Assembly (NCBI GenBank): GCA_030674185.1
Contig: CM060312.1
Span: 36,437,127 to 36,501,126 of the forward strand
DNA length: 64,000 nt
Direction: 5' to 3'
Origin: Monoplex corrugatus
Taxonomy: Eukaryota; Mollusca; Gastropoda; Littorinimorpha; Ranellidae
Part shown: positions 23,766 through 34,590 of the stretch, piece by piece
Numbering within the stretch: the stretch's first letter is position 1
Layout: each line of letters starts with the position of its first letter
Notes under the pieces: generated by a model
Database searches by the model: none
What the model was told of the DNA's origin: nothing
What the model saw: only the letters and a program-made list of their open reading frames with translations
Position numbers and translations under genes: made by a program

Positions 23766-24754
23766 CCCTGCCACTATGAGGTCAACATTTCAGTTCCACT
23801 TTGTTCTAATATGCAAGAAAAGGACAGACATTTTCAGTTTGAATACTCTCTGTACACTTAGGTCAGACAATCTTATTTAGATCTTACTGAAGGCGATAAC
23901 TTATAATTTTTTTCATTAGATAAATGCTGGACGACTCTGCAGAAACCATAGTGAACTTCGCGATGTTTTTGGTCACTGCCTTAAAAATAAGAGAAGTATT
24001 TTTAACGTAAAACTTTGAAACAACAGCTGTTCTTTTCTACATTAGTAGTTTACGAACATTCCCCTGTATATACATTGAAGTGTGTAAATAAGTGTATGTT
24101 GAACAGAAATGTGTCTTGTGATTTCCTTCATGAAAGGGTTGTTGGCCTAAATTCATTAACATTTCGAGTTTCCGAAAAGAAAAAAAAAAGTTTCTAAATG
24201 TGATGTGTCTTTATCCTCCAACTCACTTTTGGACAGTTGTAAATTAAGGGTACAGGGTACTGGTTCCATGGAAATGGACAATGTTACCTTTTTTTCATTG
24301 TTATTATCATTTCTGCCCCGTTTCACACTGAAGGTCATTACAAAATCACAAGATGAATAACTCACACTTGAGCTTTAGAGAGGAAAAAGATAATCCCACA
24401 AGAACCACACGCATATACAAGGGATTATTTTAGCTTTGGCCTGAATGCTGTGATCTACAAAATGGCACAGCTTGGGATATTATAATATCAATAGTGTGCA
24501 GTAATGTTTTCATTGACTTTTTTCTCATGCTTTTTTGTAGATGATCTTACTCTTTAGATGTCACTGAAGGCATCAACTGCGTTAGGTCTTCAGCATCGAC
24601 TTAACATCCTTCAACGAACAAAAAGTGGCTACGATTGACAGTAAATTCAGTTAAGCTAAAAGAACAGTTTTTCGGAAGGTTATTATTTTTATTTAAATGA
24701 AAAATGGGATTTTAATGGGAGCAATTTGGAAGTAGAAAATTCTTACATGTATAT

Positions 24755-25045
24755 GGCTGGATTCTCCTGGTTGGCTGGCTCTTCTTGGCTGGTTCTTTTT
24801 AGCTGGCTGGCTTGCTGGCTCCTCTTGGCTGGTTTGTTCCTCCTGGCTGGCTGGCTCCTCCTAGATGGTTCCTCCTGACTGATTCGTCATGGCTGGCTCC
24901 TACAGCTGACTGGTTGGCTGGTTCCACCTGGCTGGTTCTTCCTGGCTGGCTGTTTGCCTTGCTCCTCCTGGCTGGCTGTTTCCCTTGCTCCTCCTGGCTG
25001 GTTGGTTGACTGGCTTCTTCTGGCTGGTTTCTCATTGCTGGCTGA
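24755..25045 (+). repeat. Minisatellite, third LINE tail, copy 3
   Basis: Counterpart of 6,464-6,752. Confidence 0.85.
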
Positions 25046-26194
25046 GATCCCTGCCACCACGAGGTTGCCTGAAAGATCCAGAAAAGTACTAAAGCTATTT
25101 TAATACACTGAGAAAGATACCACTTTGTGCCTGCGACTGTCAACATTTCATGTCCACTTTGTCCAAATGTGCAAGAAAATTACATATATTTTCAGTTTGA
25201 ATACACTCTTTACAATTAGGTCAATCTTATCATTTAGATGTTACTGAAGGCGATAACTAATAATGAGTTTTTATTAGAAAAATGTTGGACGACTCTGTGG
25301 GAACCATAGTGAACTTCGCGATATTTTTGGTCACTGCTTTCAAAATAGGAGAAGTATTTTTAACGTACGACTTTGAAACAACAGCTGTCCTTTTCTACAT
25401 TAGTACTTTACGAATAGTCCCATGTATATACATTGAAGTGTGTTAATTAATTGTATGTTGAACAGAATTGTGTGTCTTGTGATTTCCTCCATGAAAGGGG
25501 TTTTTGGCCTAAAATTCATTAATATTTCAAGCTTCCGAAAAGAAAAAACAATGTTTCCAAATGTGAGTGTATCTTCATTCCCCAACTCACTAGACAGTTG
25601 AAAATTAAGGGTACAGGGTACTGGTTCCATGGAAAGGGACAATATTACCTTTTTTTATCATTGTTATTATCATTTCTGCCTCGTTTTAAACTGACAGGTC
25701 ATTACAAAATCACAAGATAAATAACTCCCACTTGAGCTTAAGAAGGAAAGGATGTAATCCTACAAGAACCACATTCATACACAAGGGATCATTCTAGCTT
25801 TGGCCTGAATGCTGTGATCTACAAAATGACACAGCTTGGGTTGTTATGATGTTTTTTGTGTGCCATCATGTTTTCACTATTTATATTTAGCCTGCAGTGA
25901 GTATTAATACATTTCAAGTGTACATGTATACTAATAAACATACCTCTCCAGAAGGCAATGTAGAGTTCAGCGAAGTCCCAGCACTGACAGCTCACATCCC
26001 AGTTGACGCTGGACGAAGGCGGTTGGGATGGCGAATGCCAAGAAAGGGACAGGAATGATGGAGGAAGAGACTAACAGAAATGGTCAACTGACTCGTCAGC
26101 TTCCGTGCATGTGTATTGAGTGCTTACGCCTCATCACTGCATCGATCTGCTACCCTCTGTCTCCTATCTTTCTTCTAGATCTTCCTGGCTGCTT

Positions 26195-26501
26195 GATCCT
26201 CCTGACTGGCTGACTGACTCCTCCTGGCTGAGTGACTGACTGGTTCCTTCTGGTTGGTTGCTCCTGACTGTTCCTCCTGGCTCTCTGGTTGGATGGTTCC
26301 TCCTGACTGGCTCTTCCTGGCAGTTTGGTTGGTCGGCTCTTCCTGACTGGCTCCTCCTGGCTGGCTGGTTGGCTGGCTCCACTTGGTTGGTTCCTCCTAG
26401 NNNNNNNNNNNNNNNNNNNNNNNNNNNNNNNNNNNNNNNNNNNNNNNNNNNNNNNNNNNNNNNNNNNNNNNNNNNNNNNNNNNNNNNNNNNNNNNNNNNN
26501 G
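26195..26501 (+). repeat. Minisatellite with 100-N gap
   Basis: Left arm of foldback 3. Known sequence ends at 26,400 and resumes at 26,501 at GCTGAGACCCCTG. In copy 1 the corresponding interval (about 8,102-8,403) is 300 bp, so the gap is a placeholder rather than a measured size. Confidence 0.85.
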
Positions 26502-26788
26502 CTGAGACCCCTGTCTCTACGAGGTGCCTGAAGGATCCAGACAGAGAGGATCACCTGGGATCGGTCTCGGGAACGCCGGAGATAGCTTTCAGGTTGTCAA
26601 CAGAACACCCCAGACAAATCTGCAGCCGAAATACTTGACATGCGTCCATGTCGCCTATCCCATAGATACAAGACTTGTCCAGAGTGTTCTGAAGATTCCC
26701 ATCCCACTTCCCCGTAACATTCCACACCAGGATCTCCACTTGCTCTGCCCTTCACCAAACAGACAACCATCGCAGAAGAGGGAATCCC

Positions 26789-27232
26789 CGGAGCACCTGG
26801 CTCCTGTTGGCTGACCCCTCCTGGCTGGCAGTTAGCCTGGCTTCTACTGACTGGCTGGATTCTCCTGGATGGCTTGTTGGATGGCTCCTGGTTGATTCCT
26901 GCTGGTTGGCTGACTTGCTTGTCCTCCTTGCTGGCTGGCCAGGAGGAACCAGCCAAGAGACAGCAAACCAGCCAGTCAGGAGGAACCAGCCAAGAGGAGC
27001 CAGCCAACCAGTCAGCTAGGAGGAACCAACCAAGTGGAGCCAGCCAACCAGCCAGCCAGGAGGAGCCAGTCAGGAAGAGCCGACCAACCAAACTGCCAGG
27101 AAGAACCAGTCAGGAGGAACCATCCAACCAGACAGCCAGGAGGAACAGTCAGGAGCAACCATCCAGAAGGAACCAGTCAGTCACTCAGCCAGGAGGAGTC
27201 AGTCAGCCAGTCAGGACGATCGAGCAGCCAGG
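26789..27232. repeat. Minisatellite with strand switch, foldback 3
   Basis: Switch at 26,937-26,940; right arm clean and close to 155-455. Confidence 0.85.
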
Positions 27233-27850
27233 AAGATCTAGAAGAAAGACAGGAGACAGAGGATAGTAGATCGATGCTGTGATGAGGCGTAAGCACTCGA
27301 TACGCATGCGCAGAAGCTGACAAGTCAGCTGACCATTTGACCTGTGCCTGAGTTCACACACAACTCTGTCAAACATCCTGAAGAACTAGATGAATTGACA
27401 AATTCACAAGCCAACAGAAGCCACTATGATTGTGGTTACCCTTCCCACAAAGAGGGGGATGCACAAGATTGAAGCATAATCAAACTTCCAAGAAAGACCC
27501 TACGGAAACAACGGTAGGAGAAGGGATGAGGAGGGGTGCAGGGAATGAGGGCAGAGGGGAGGGAGAAGACACCATGTCCATTTCCTGAAACAGAAAGATA
27601 TAACATCAGTTTGTCATTTACTCAATTAAATCGATCAAATAAATCAGCATATGAAATCAATGGTGCGCTCCTTCTCTCATGTTTCATTCTGTCTGTAATC
27701 CACCTTAATTTGAATTGTTTTTGTATTTGCATATTTCAATGGATCTCATTTTGATGCATATTTCAATTGATCTCATTTTGATGCAGTTACATGTAGCACC
27801 ATCTTCACATTAACGTGATTAACATCAAACTGGAGGTATGGCTTATAGAC

Positions 27851-28155
27851 AAACTTGAAGGAAGAAAACACCCGTTTCTTAAGCTCTCTCACAATAGCTC
27901 ATGCAGCATTCAGGAAGGGTCGGTCTACAATGGATCATATATTCACTTTACGAACACTAATTGAAAAATATTTATTTAGAAATAGACAACAACAAAAAAA
28001 CAAACCTCGACATTGCCTTTATAGATTTTAAAAAAAACATATAACACCGTGAATAGAACGTTTAATGGTCTGTATTATCACGAATGGGTATCAAGGGAAG
28101 ATGTTCAAAATTATCCAAGCACTGTACGCAACAATTAATTTAAAGCATGTGTATT
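27851..28155 (+). pseudogene. LINE reverse transcriptase block, copy 4, cut short
   Basis: First 300 bp of the block, matching 1,034-1,335, then an abrupt change of sequence at about 28,155 where the Penelope-like element region starts. Confidence 0.75.
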
Positions 28156-28400
28156 ATACAAGATCCAAAACAAGATTGACTGCCCGCGCCCAAGCAAACA
28201 CAAACCAGAAGAACAAGAAAACCAATGTAAGCGCGTCTCCATCAAGACAAAACAAAACAAGCGCAAATGTTCGGCCAACTAGCCTTTGTCAAGCGCGAAC
28301 GCACGGTCACAGACAAATCACAGACACCAAGCAATGGATAATAAAAACGGGACTAAAAACTTCCCTGCCGCCTCGTCCAGTGGGTAAGAGATGGAATGCC
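28156..28400 (-). repeat. Diverged direct repeat of the Penelope-like element (3' copy)
   Basis: Shares an ordered series of short matches with 30,455-30,660: GACTGCC, AACCAGAA, GCGCAAATGTTCG, CCAACT and TTTGTCA. Penelope-like elements typically carry such repeats (pseudo-LTRs). Its left edge coincides with the break in array copy 4. Confidence 0.5.
28258..28296 (-). ncRNA. Hammerhead-like motif 1 (degenerate)
   Basis: On the minus strand: GCGCTTGACAAAG, then a short stem GGC-TAGTT-GCC, then GAACATTT and GCGC. This follows the order of a hammerhead ribozyme (CUGANGA, helix II, GAAA, closing helix), but the core differs (TTGACAA; GAAC instead of GAAAC). Hammerheads are known in Penelope-like pseudo-LTRs. 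It is probably inactive. Confidence 0.4.
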
Positions 28401-28639
28401 CATGTCATCATGAGCAGTAGTAAGAAAAGGGGAGAGGGGAGGCAACTATGATGTCAAAAGGGAAGTGAGATGAGTTCTGCAATTTTGAGAAGTGGCCATG
28501 CTATATCGGTATAGCCCTGTTCTGAAGAAGGCACAGGGCAAGAGCCAAGAGATAAGGGAGTAGATTGTGCCCGGTGCCAAGAATGTGGTAGGCGTGGGAA
28601 CAGGAAGAGACATGAAACGGCATGTCTGAATTTTGTTAC

Positions 28640-29521
28640 TTATGGTTTGTCATTAAGACCATGTGGTTTGCGTGTTCCAAGTTTATTTATGAGGTGGGAT
28701 TCTCTGTCTTTCCTGTCTATGGTGCTGTTATTGTGTAGAAGCCACAGACCTTTCACTCGGATGTCATTGATTGAGTGGTCTGATTGGTTGAAGTGATTGG
28801 GGATAGTTTTATCCCTTTAGTGGCGGATATCAGCCAAGTGTTCTTTGAAACGTGTGTCAAGGGTGCGTCCAGTTTCACCAATATACAATTGGGAACATTT
28901 AGAGTAGCTGATCAAGTAGACAATGTTATAAGTTTGAAAGTTGAAATGTTTTGTAATTCTCATATGAGATTTGGGGCCTTTGACTGTGGTGGCTGAGCAC
29001 AAGAAAGGACAAGTCTTGCATTTAGGTTTGTTGCATGGAGAGATTCCTGGAGGTTGGCTGACTGGTTTGCTGAGATTCGAATGCACCAGCAAGTCGCGGA
29101 GATTTGTGTCTCTCTTGTAGACGATCAAAGGGCGCTTGTCAAAGGTTTCACCTGTAGTGGGACTGGATCGCAAAATGTTCCAGTTGGACAAGATGATCCT
29201 TTTTATGAGGTGCACGGACGGGTGGTAAACTAGACTGAGGACTGGCCGATCCTCTGTGACAGCTTTGGGCTTTGAATGGAGGGCATTTGGCCGAGAGACA
29301 GAGTTGACTTTTTTCCAGGCTTCATTGATGACCTCGGGTGGGTAATGTCTGCGCAGGAAAAATCTAGTCATTTCAACTGCTTTGTCCTGAAAATTGTCTT
29401 CGTCTGAGCAGAGGCGTCGTAGTCTCAAGAACTGCGAGTAGGGAATGCTGTTTCTGGTGTTGGAAGTGTGAGATGATTGGTAGTCCAGGTAGGAATGTGA
29501 GTCTGTAGGTTTGAAGCCCAA
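28640..29521 (-). pseudogene. Penelope-like element: C-terminal part with GIY-YIG endonuclease
   Basis: Remnant of a Penelope-like retroelement. The open part (29,521-28,817; the upstream limit is a stop, not a true start) shows the region after the reverse transcriptase core (RPVLSLVYHPSVHLIKRII, TFDKRPLIVYKRDTNLRDLL), a Cys/His motif (CNKPKCKTCPF), and the first half of a GIY-YIG nuclease: VYLISYSKCSQLYIGETGR followed by RFKEHL. One TAA (28,814-28,816) interrupts it. The same frame then continues with the rest of the nuclease, from NHFNQSDHS to NKLGTRKPHGLND, ending at 28,640. The catalytic-type Tyr, Gly, Arg, Glu and Asn positions appear retained. The reverse transcriptase core is missing upstream. 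Confidence 0.85.
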
Positions 29522-29524
29522 ATT

Positions 29525-30450
29525 TTAAATTATGTCCGTTAACACAAGTTTTTAGTTTCGCAATCCTTCAAACTTACTTGAAATATGCAGTAAAAGTACA
29601 TGTATCAGAGTAAAAAGAAGTTATACTGGAGAGGGTGGAGAAGCTATGGAGTAGAAGAAGGACGCGTGACTTGTTGAAGGTGGGGTGGTGGCTGATGGGG
29701 AGAACAGGAGGGGGAGTACAGATGGGAATGTGGCCGGTGGAATGAAGATCTGTGTTACTGTAAAGCATAAAAACAGGAAAAAAAAAAGAAAGGAGGGGTG
29801 GTGTCATTCTGAGAGGGAAGCTGACGAAAGTGTTCACTATGTAGAATTCATGGGTGAGTTTGTTTGTGAGCACTTGTTAACAAACGGACATTGCTGATTT
29901 GCGACCTTCTTGAATCAGACATCTTTACGATTTCACTGCAGTCAGACGCTGTCTCCACTAGAGCAGGTGAGCATCTTATCATTTTTAAGCTGACCTATGT
30001 AAAACGTTTCTTAAGAGTAGTATTCTTCCAGCGTTATTGAATATTATGGCAACATATCTAGGTTAGCATGTTCGGTTATGTTGTGGCCATTAAAACAGTT
30101 CAAATAATATTTACAAACTGATCCCCTTTGCTGAATTTTGTACTTGAATTTGGTTAAATTTTAAGACTTATCTTCCTCTCTTAAAGCACCTGACTGTTTC
30201 AAGTATGCCTTCCAGTTCTTCTCCAATTCCTCTCCTGTCCTCTCTAAAATTGAGCTTTAGAAGCAGATTCGTTTTGTAGCCTTCAAAACACAACAGCACT
30301 TTTACGAGATCAGGACTAGTTTGTAAGTTATCTTTGAAAGACAGTAAGTCTTCCATTGGCCTTACCACTACTGATGGAATCTGACACATGTTGCCTCAGA
30401 TTTTCACCCCTGATATTTCTGATAAATTTGATTGCAATCAGAATCAAAGC
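29525..30450. other. Interior of the Penelope-like region, unassigned
   Basis: Lies between the endonuclease remnant and the 5' repeat, where the reverse transcriptase core would be expected. I recognise no conserved motifs on either strand. Either the core is deleted and replaced, or it has decayed beyond reading by eye. Confidence 0.4.
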
Positions 30451-30454
30451 GACT

Positions 30455-30660
30455 GCCAACGTTTAAGCATATACGAACCAGAAAAAACACGAAAGTAGAA
30501 TTAGAACGCGTTTTATACATATACATAAAAGGAAGGAAAAAAAAAAACGAAGACAGGCGCAAATGTTCGTCCAACTGGACTTTGTCAGGCGTATACAAAA
30601 GACAGAACAGAATAAATATACAACGCTTAGCACACACAAAATAGAAAACGTCCCAAGCAT
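30455..30660 (-). repeat. Diverged direct repeat of the Penelope-like element (5' copy)
   Basis: Partner of 28,156-28,400 in the same orientation, 2.3 kb away, with the endonuclease remnant between. Similarity is strongest over the hammerhead-like core and weak elsewhere. Confidence 0.45.
30554..30591 (-). ncRNA. Hammerhead-like motif 2 (degenerate)
   Basis: On the minus strand: CGCCTGACAAA, then stem GTCC-AGTT-GGAC, then GAACATTT and GCG. Helix II pairs perfectly for 4 bp, and the two copies have different but compensating helix II bases (GGC/GCC against GTCC/GGAC). The core G-to-A change and the missing A are shared by both copies. Confidence 0.42.
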
Positions 30661-30664
30661 ATAA

Positions 30665-32970
30665 TCCAGCAGGAGAAAATGGCCTGTATTTTAAAAAGAT
30701 ATATTCAATACGCGTTCTTTTTCTATGTTGTGTTTTTGTGAATGTTATTGCATTTGTATTTAAATTATCCATTCCACCCATAATCTACTCCAACAAAAAG
30801 AGCAGTTAGCAGATCAGATAGGATATCTTAAGAAATAAGACCAGTGTATGTGTACTAGTAGACTTGGGACATTTTTTGCATCATGACAACATGATGCACT
30901 ATAAATTGAGCATTCAGTCCTAACATCAAATCTGCAGGATTCAAACCAATTTCCTTTTGGCACTGAAAAAAGTCTTATCTGGTCCCCTCTTTTTCCATTG
31001 CTGAACACAACGGTAAAACCTACTCGATCACAAAACAATGCCGGACATCAACATGGTTTAGGATTATCAAGACCACCACATTTCATGGTAAAAAGATAGA
31101 GGTTGTGTCATAACCCTCTGTGCGTAAGCGGTAGGGAGTGTACTTTTACTTGGGGCTGTCATTATCAAGACATTGTCCATCTCTTCTGTCTTGCTACATA
31201 ACGCCCTTTTACACCCAGGATGGACACTTATTCACAGCTGGGTGGACTGGAGGTTGCATGCATACGTTTTTCTCATTTCATATCGACCCCACGCAAACCA
31301 TTCAGATTTTCACAATATACATGTAGTTACACTCACTGCAAAAATTCTCTGCCCCTTTCCCAGCTATTTCAACACTTGAAGTCGTGAAAAGATTTACCTG
31401 ATCAATGGCAGTGAGCTCAACTGTCTGCCCTCGAAGAAGATATGAATAAACACGCTTTGAGCTAACATGTCATGAAAATGTTGGAATTAATTTCCGAATG
31501 CCAAGGCATGAGAGTATCTTCATTTGATGAAGATCCCAGCTTTGATTCCCTCTTTGAACAGTCGTGTTAACAACTCACCTTGAGTTGACAGGTTATGAAA
31601 TGTTGGATTTGATTTTCGAGTGCCAAGACATCAGAATATCTTCATTGGACAAATGTCCTGACTTCGATTCCCGCTTAAAACAGTCCTGTTGACATTTGTT
31701 TCTCTCTGCAGATTTGAAAGAACTGGGCATCTGATGTCACTTCCCTCTCCGTGGACATTCAGCCTTGACCACGGTGCTCTTCTGACATGATGCCTGGTCT
31801 TCGCCTGCTTTCTTATCACTGGCTTCCTCTAATGGGTCACATCTGATGTTGTCCTGCTTCTGGTCACCACTCAGCGCCTCTATAAGGACATGGTATGTAC
31901 AAGTGCTATATTTACTGTATTTTGTTTTGTTCCTACCAATTATGATTTTATCCATTTTTGAATGTTATCTCAATCTCCTGACATTACTTTTGGATAGCCT
32001 TACATGAAGCACTAAGGCAAAATTTTTTTTAAGTCTAAGTATATGACATCGACTGTAATTTTTTATCATCCAAAGTACCTTAAAATCCTCCATAGCTTCT
32101 AGTGACTGAGCTGTGTAAGACGTTTTTCTTTGTGAAACAATTCAGGCATTTTATGAGTAGTTTATTGTCTTATGGATATACTTTCTATACAAGTTACCAG
32201 ACTGTGGTATCCAGGGTATGATTCTTTTTCTTGTTTTAAGATAGCTGTTACATCAGCTGACTTCCAGTCACTTTGAAGGACTGTCCACATCATGTGTCAG
32301 TTGAACAGCTTACCAGAGAATTGACACAACTCTTGAAAGACTAGTTGATAAAGGAAAAGAAAGTCTATTTAGAACGACGCCAGATTGTCTCCAACACTAA
32401 ACTGGTAGGCCTGCCTGACTAGTGTATAGTATGGCTTGAATTTGGGTCACGAAGTTGCGGGTTTTAGTTGTCCAAACTGTGAATACCAAACTATGTTCAG
32501 GGTTGATAAAGATGAAGTACAAAAAACAGTACTAGGAAATGTCCCTTGAAAAAAGAGGAAAGAACAGTAGTGAGGAATGTACAACCTTGCATTTACACGA
32601 AAAGGACGTAGGATTATGAAACAGCCTTGCCTTTTCTCAAAAAACTCTTTCAAGAAAGGAATGCTGACAAAAAGGTGCTAGAAATGAAAACTGTTTACAG
32701 TGCAGCATTAACAGTGTTCATACGAATTAAGGACACCCAATAAGATATTTGGTTAATTGAAATGATTTCATTATGCCAAAAAGGAAAGAGTTGTGTTAAG
32801 TGTTCAAACCGAATTTAAAATGATATGCATGTTACAAAATAAGAAGATACATATGAATACGCATACAAGCAACAGAATCATCGATTTTGTTGCATTGATA
32901 ATTTCGATCTTCATCATCATCATCATCACATGATGATGCCTTTGATCTTACGCATGTAATTTCAAATGGT
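30665..32970. other. Unassigned sequence with a small diverged tandem repeat
   Basis: No gene recognised apart from the exon-like block at 31,712-31,892. Two diverged copies of a segment of about 105 bp lie at about 31,466-31,571 and 31,590-31,692, sharing ATGTTGGA, GAGTATCTTCATT-like and TTCGATTCCC-like parts. A CATCAT run is at 32,916-32,928. Confidence 0.5.
31712..31892 (+). other. Exon-like block
   Basis: Bounded by a pyrimidine-rich acceptor (TTTGTTTCTCTCTGCAG, ending 31,711) and a donor (GACATG, then GTATGTAC, from 31,893). The 181-nt interior has no recognised coding content. It may be a non-coding exon of a plus-strand transcript. Confidence 0.25.
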
Positions 32971-32974
32971 TCAG

Positions 32975-34590
32975 ATAGGTGAGAGATTGCACATCAGTAT
33001 TTAAGAATTGGGAGAGGTAAGTTGGAAGGAAACAGGCATAACACCTGGAAAGCATAAAATTATATATCCTGGTGGAAACAATGAAAAGGTACAGGTATCA
33101 TAACGGACAATGACAAGTGAAAGTCTATCAAAGTATAATGGGTTATAGTAGACCGTGTTTTATTGGTCAGATTGGATGGCAAGCCATTTGATATCGTCAA
33201 CATCCAAGTATGCGCACCAACATCAGCCAGTACTGAGGAAGAAATTGACAACTTCTACGCAGAATTAGAGACAGCCAAGGCTTAACGTAAATCACAGAAA
33301 ATTAAAATAGTAATGGGAAATTGTAATGCTAAAATGGGAAAGGAAAACGTAGATGACATAAATGGACCTCATGGTCTGGTCTGAAAAATGAAAGGGGAGA
33401 GAACTTGTTGAGTGGGCACAAGTAAATGAATTCATAGTAGGAAACACTTGGTTGTAGCAACATAACAGAAGAAAAAGGACATGGCTGAATCCAGGAGACA
33501 GCACACAAAATAAAACTGACTACACATCCTGACAAATACGAGATTTAGAATTTCTTTACTGATAGCAAGCAAAACCACTGCAGGCACAGACTGCAACAGT
33601 GACCATAATCCTGTAATGGGAAACTATAGGCTGAAACTAAAGAGAAGAAAACCGAGCAAAACTAACATCAACTAAATATTGGACTCTTAAAGACAGATAA
33701 ATCAATTCATGAAAAATGTGCGATACATGATCAAAACAATTCAGTGATCTGGAAGACGTTGGGAACAATGAAAGACAATGGACAAATTTGAAAAACTCGA
33801 TAAATGAAGCTTGTGAATAAATCCCCAGAGCTGATAGGAAATCAAACAAGAACTGGATGACAAAGGAAATTTAAGGCTTGATGGGTGAACAAAGGGGGGT
33901 AAAGGGAAAAGAGGAAGAATACAAAAAGATAGATAAAATCAGGAATAAGTGCAATGAAGCTAAAGAAGTTTGGCTGGAAACAAGGTGTAAAAAGATAGAA
34001 GACCTACACAGAACAGACTCTTAGTTCATGTAAGAAACATTGAAGAAAGTACCCACATAAAAAAGACATGCACATCAACTGGTTGCTTAAAATCAACAGA
34101 TGGTACGTTTATTATGATAAAAAAGACAGGTGGGGAGAGTACATTAGAAACCTTTTTGACGAGGATAGAAATGAGGAACACATAAGAAAGAACTTTGAAG
34201 GACCACCAATAATAAAATTCGAAGTTACAGCAGCGTTGAAAAAGATGAAAGGAGAATAGCCTCAGGACCAGAAAATATTACTATAGAAATGATTGAGGCT
34301 CTAGAAGAAATTGGTATTGAAATAATAATAAACCTCCCAAATGAAATTCATGACACTGGAAAAAATCCTAAAGATATGTCGAAATCATATGTCATTGCAC
34401 TTCCAAAAATCGGAGGCAAAAGAATACGAACTCCATTGTACTATCAGCTTGATAAGTTATATGACAGAGATTCTATTGAGATTAATCCTGATGAGGACAA
34501 AAAAACCCCCAGAATTAAACAGGATAAAGCAGGTGAACAGTGTGGATTTGTTGAAAGGAAAGGAACTCTTATTGCCATATGCACCTATCT
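32975..34590 (+). pseudogene. RTE-like LINE, 5' part, plus strand (decayed)
   Basis: Decayed apurinic endonuclease and early reverse transcriptase of a non-LTR element. Readable parts are PFDIVNIQVCAPTSAST (about 33,185-33,235, endonuclease), then RWGEYIRNLFDEDRNEEHIR (34,130 on), a degenerate APGPDNIT region near 34,260-34,280, and EQCGFVERKGTLIAI (34,540 on). Many stops and frameshifts. It ends abruptly at about 34,590, where the same element starts in the opposite direction. RTE-like is judged from the endonuclease and GPDNIT/EQCGF motifs. Confidence 0.75.

Larger units (their letters stand above)
21880..25880 (+). repeat. Three tandem truncated LINE tails, copy 3
   Basis: Landmarks at about 21,895, 23,256 and 24,540; minisatellites at 22,118-22,395, 23,473-23,765 and 24,755-25,045. 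Same content as 3,590-7,560. Confidence 0.8.
17768..26788 (+). repeat. Composite array unit, copy 3 (about 9.0 kb, contains a gap)
   Basis: Same order of parts; LINE landmarks are near 19,327, 21,895, 23,256 and 24,540. The first internal minisatellite is strongly expanded (19,545-20,500). The LINE C-terminal block (20,640-21,200) lacks many single and paired bases relative to copies 1 and 2. A 100-N gap (26,401-26,500) replaces part of the last minisatellite. Confidence 0.88.
26078..27338. mobile_element. Foldback element 3, with assembly gap
   Basis: Same ends and order as element 1. The left arm is interrupted by 100 N (26,401-26,500), so its true length is unknown. The strand switch is at GGCC 26,937-26,940. 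Confidence 0.6.
26789..28155 (+). repeat. Composite array unit, copy 4, truncated
   Basis: Begins like the other units (minisatellite, minus-strand CT-rich module, LINE reverse transcriptase block). Similarity to the other units stops within the LINE block just after GCATGTGTATTAT near 28,155, where sequence assigned to a Penelope-like element begins. The array does not resume in this orientation beyond that point. Confidence 0.85.

Noticed and set aside
28609..28626. GACATG-AAACGG-CATGTC hairpin, with a nearby TTCTGAAGAAGGC motif at about 28,517, on the plus strand
   Set aside because: Superficially like a hammerhead core, but the helix arrangement does not fit and it is on the strand opposite to the Penelope-like element.
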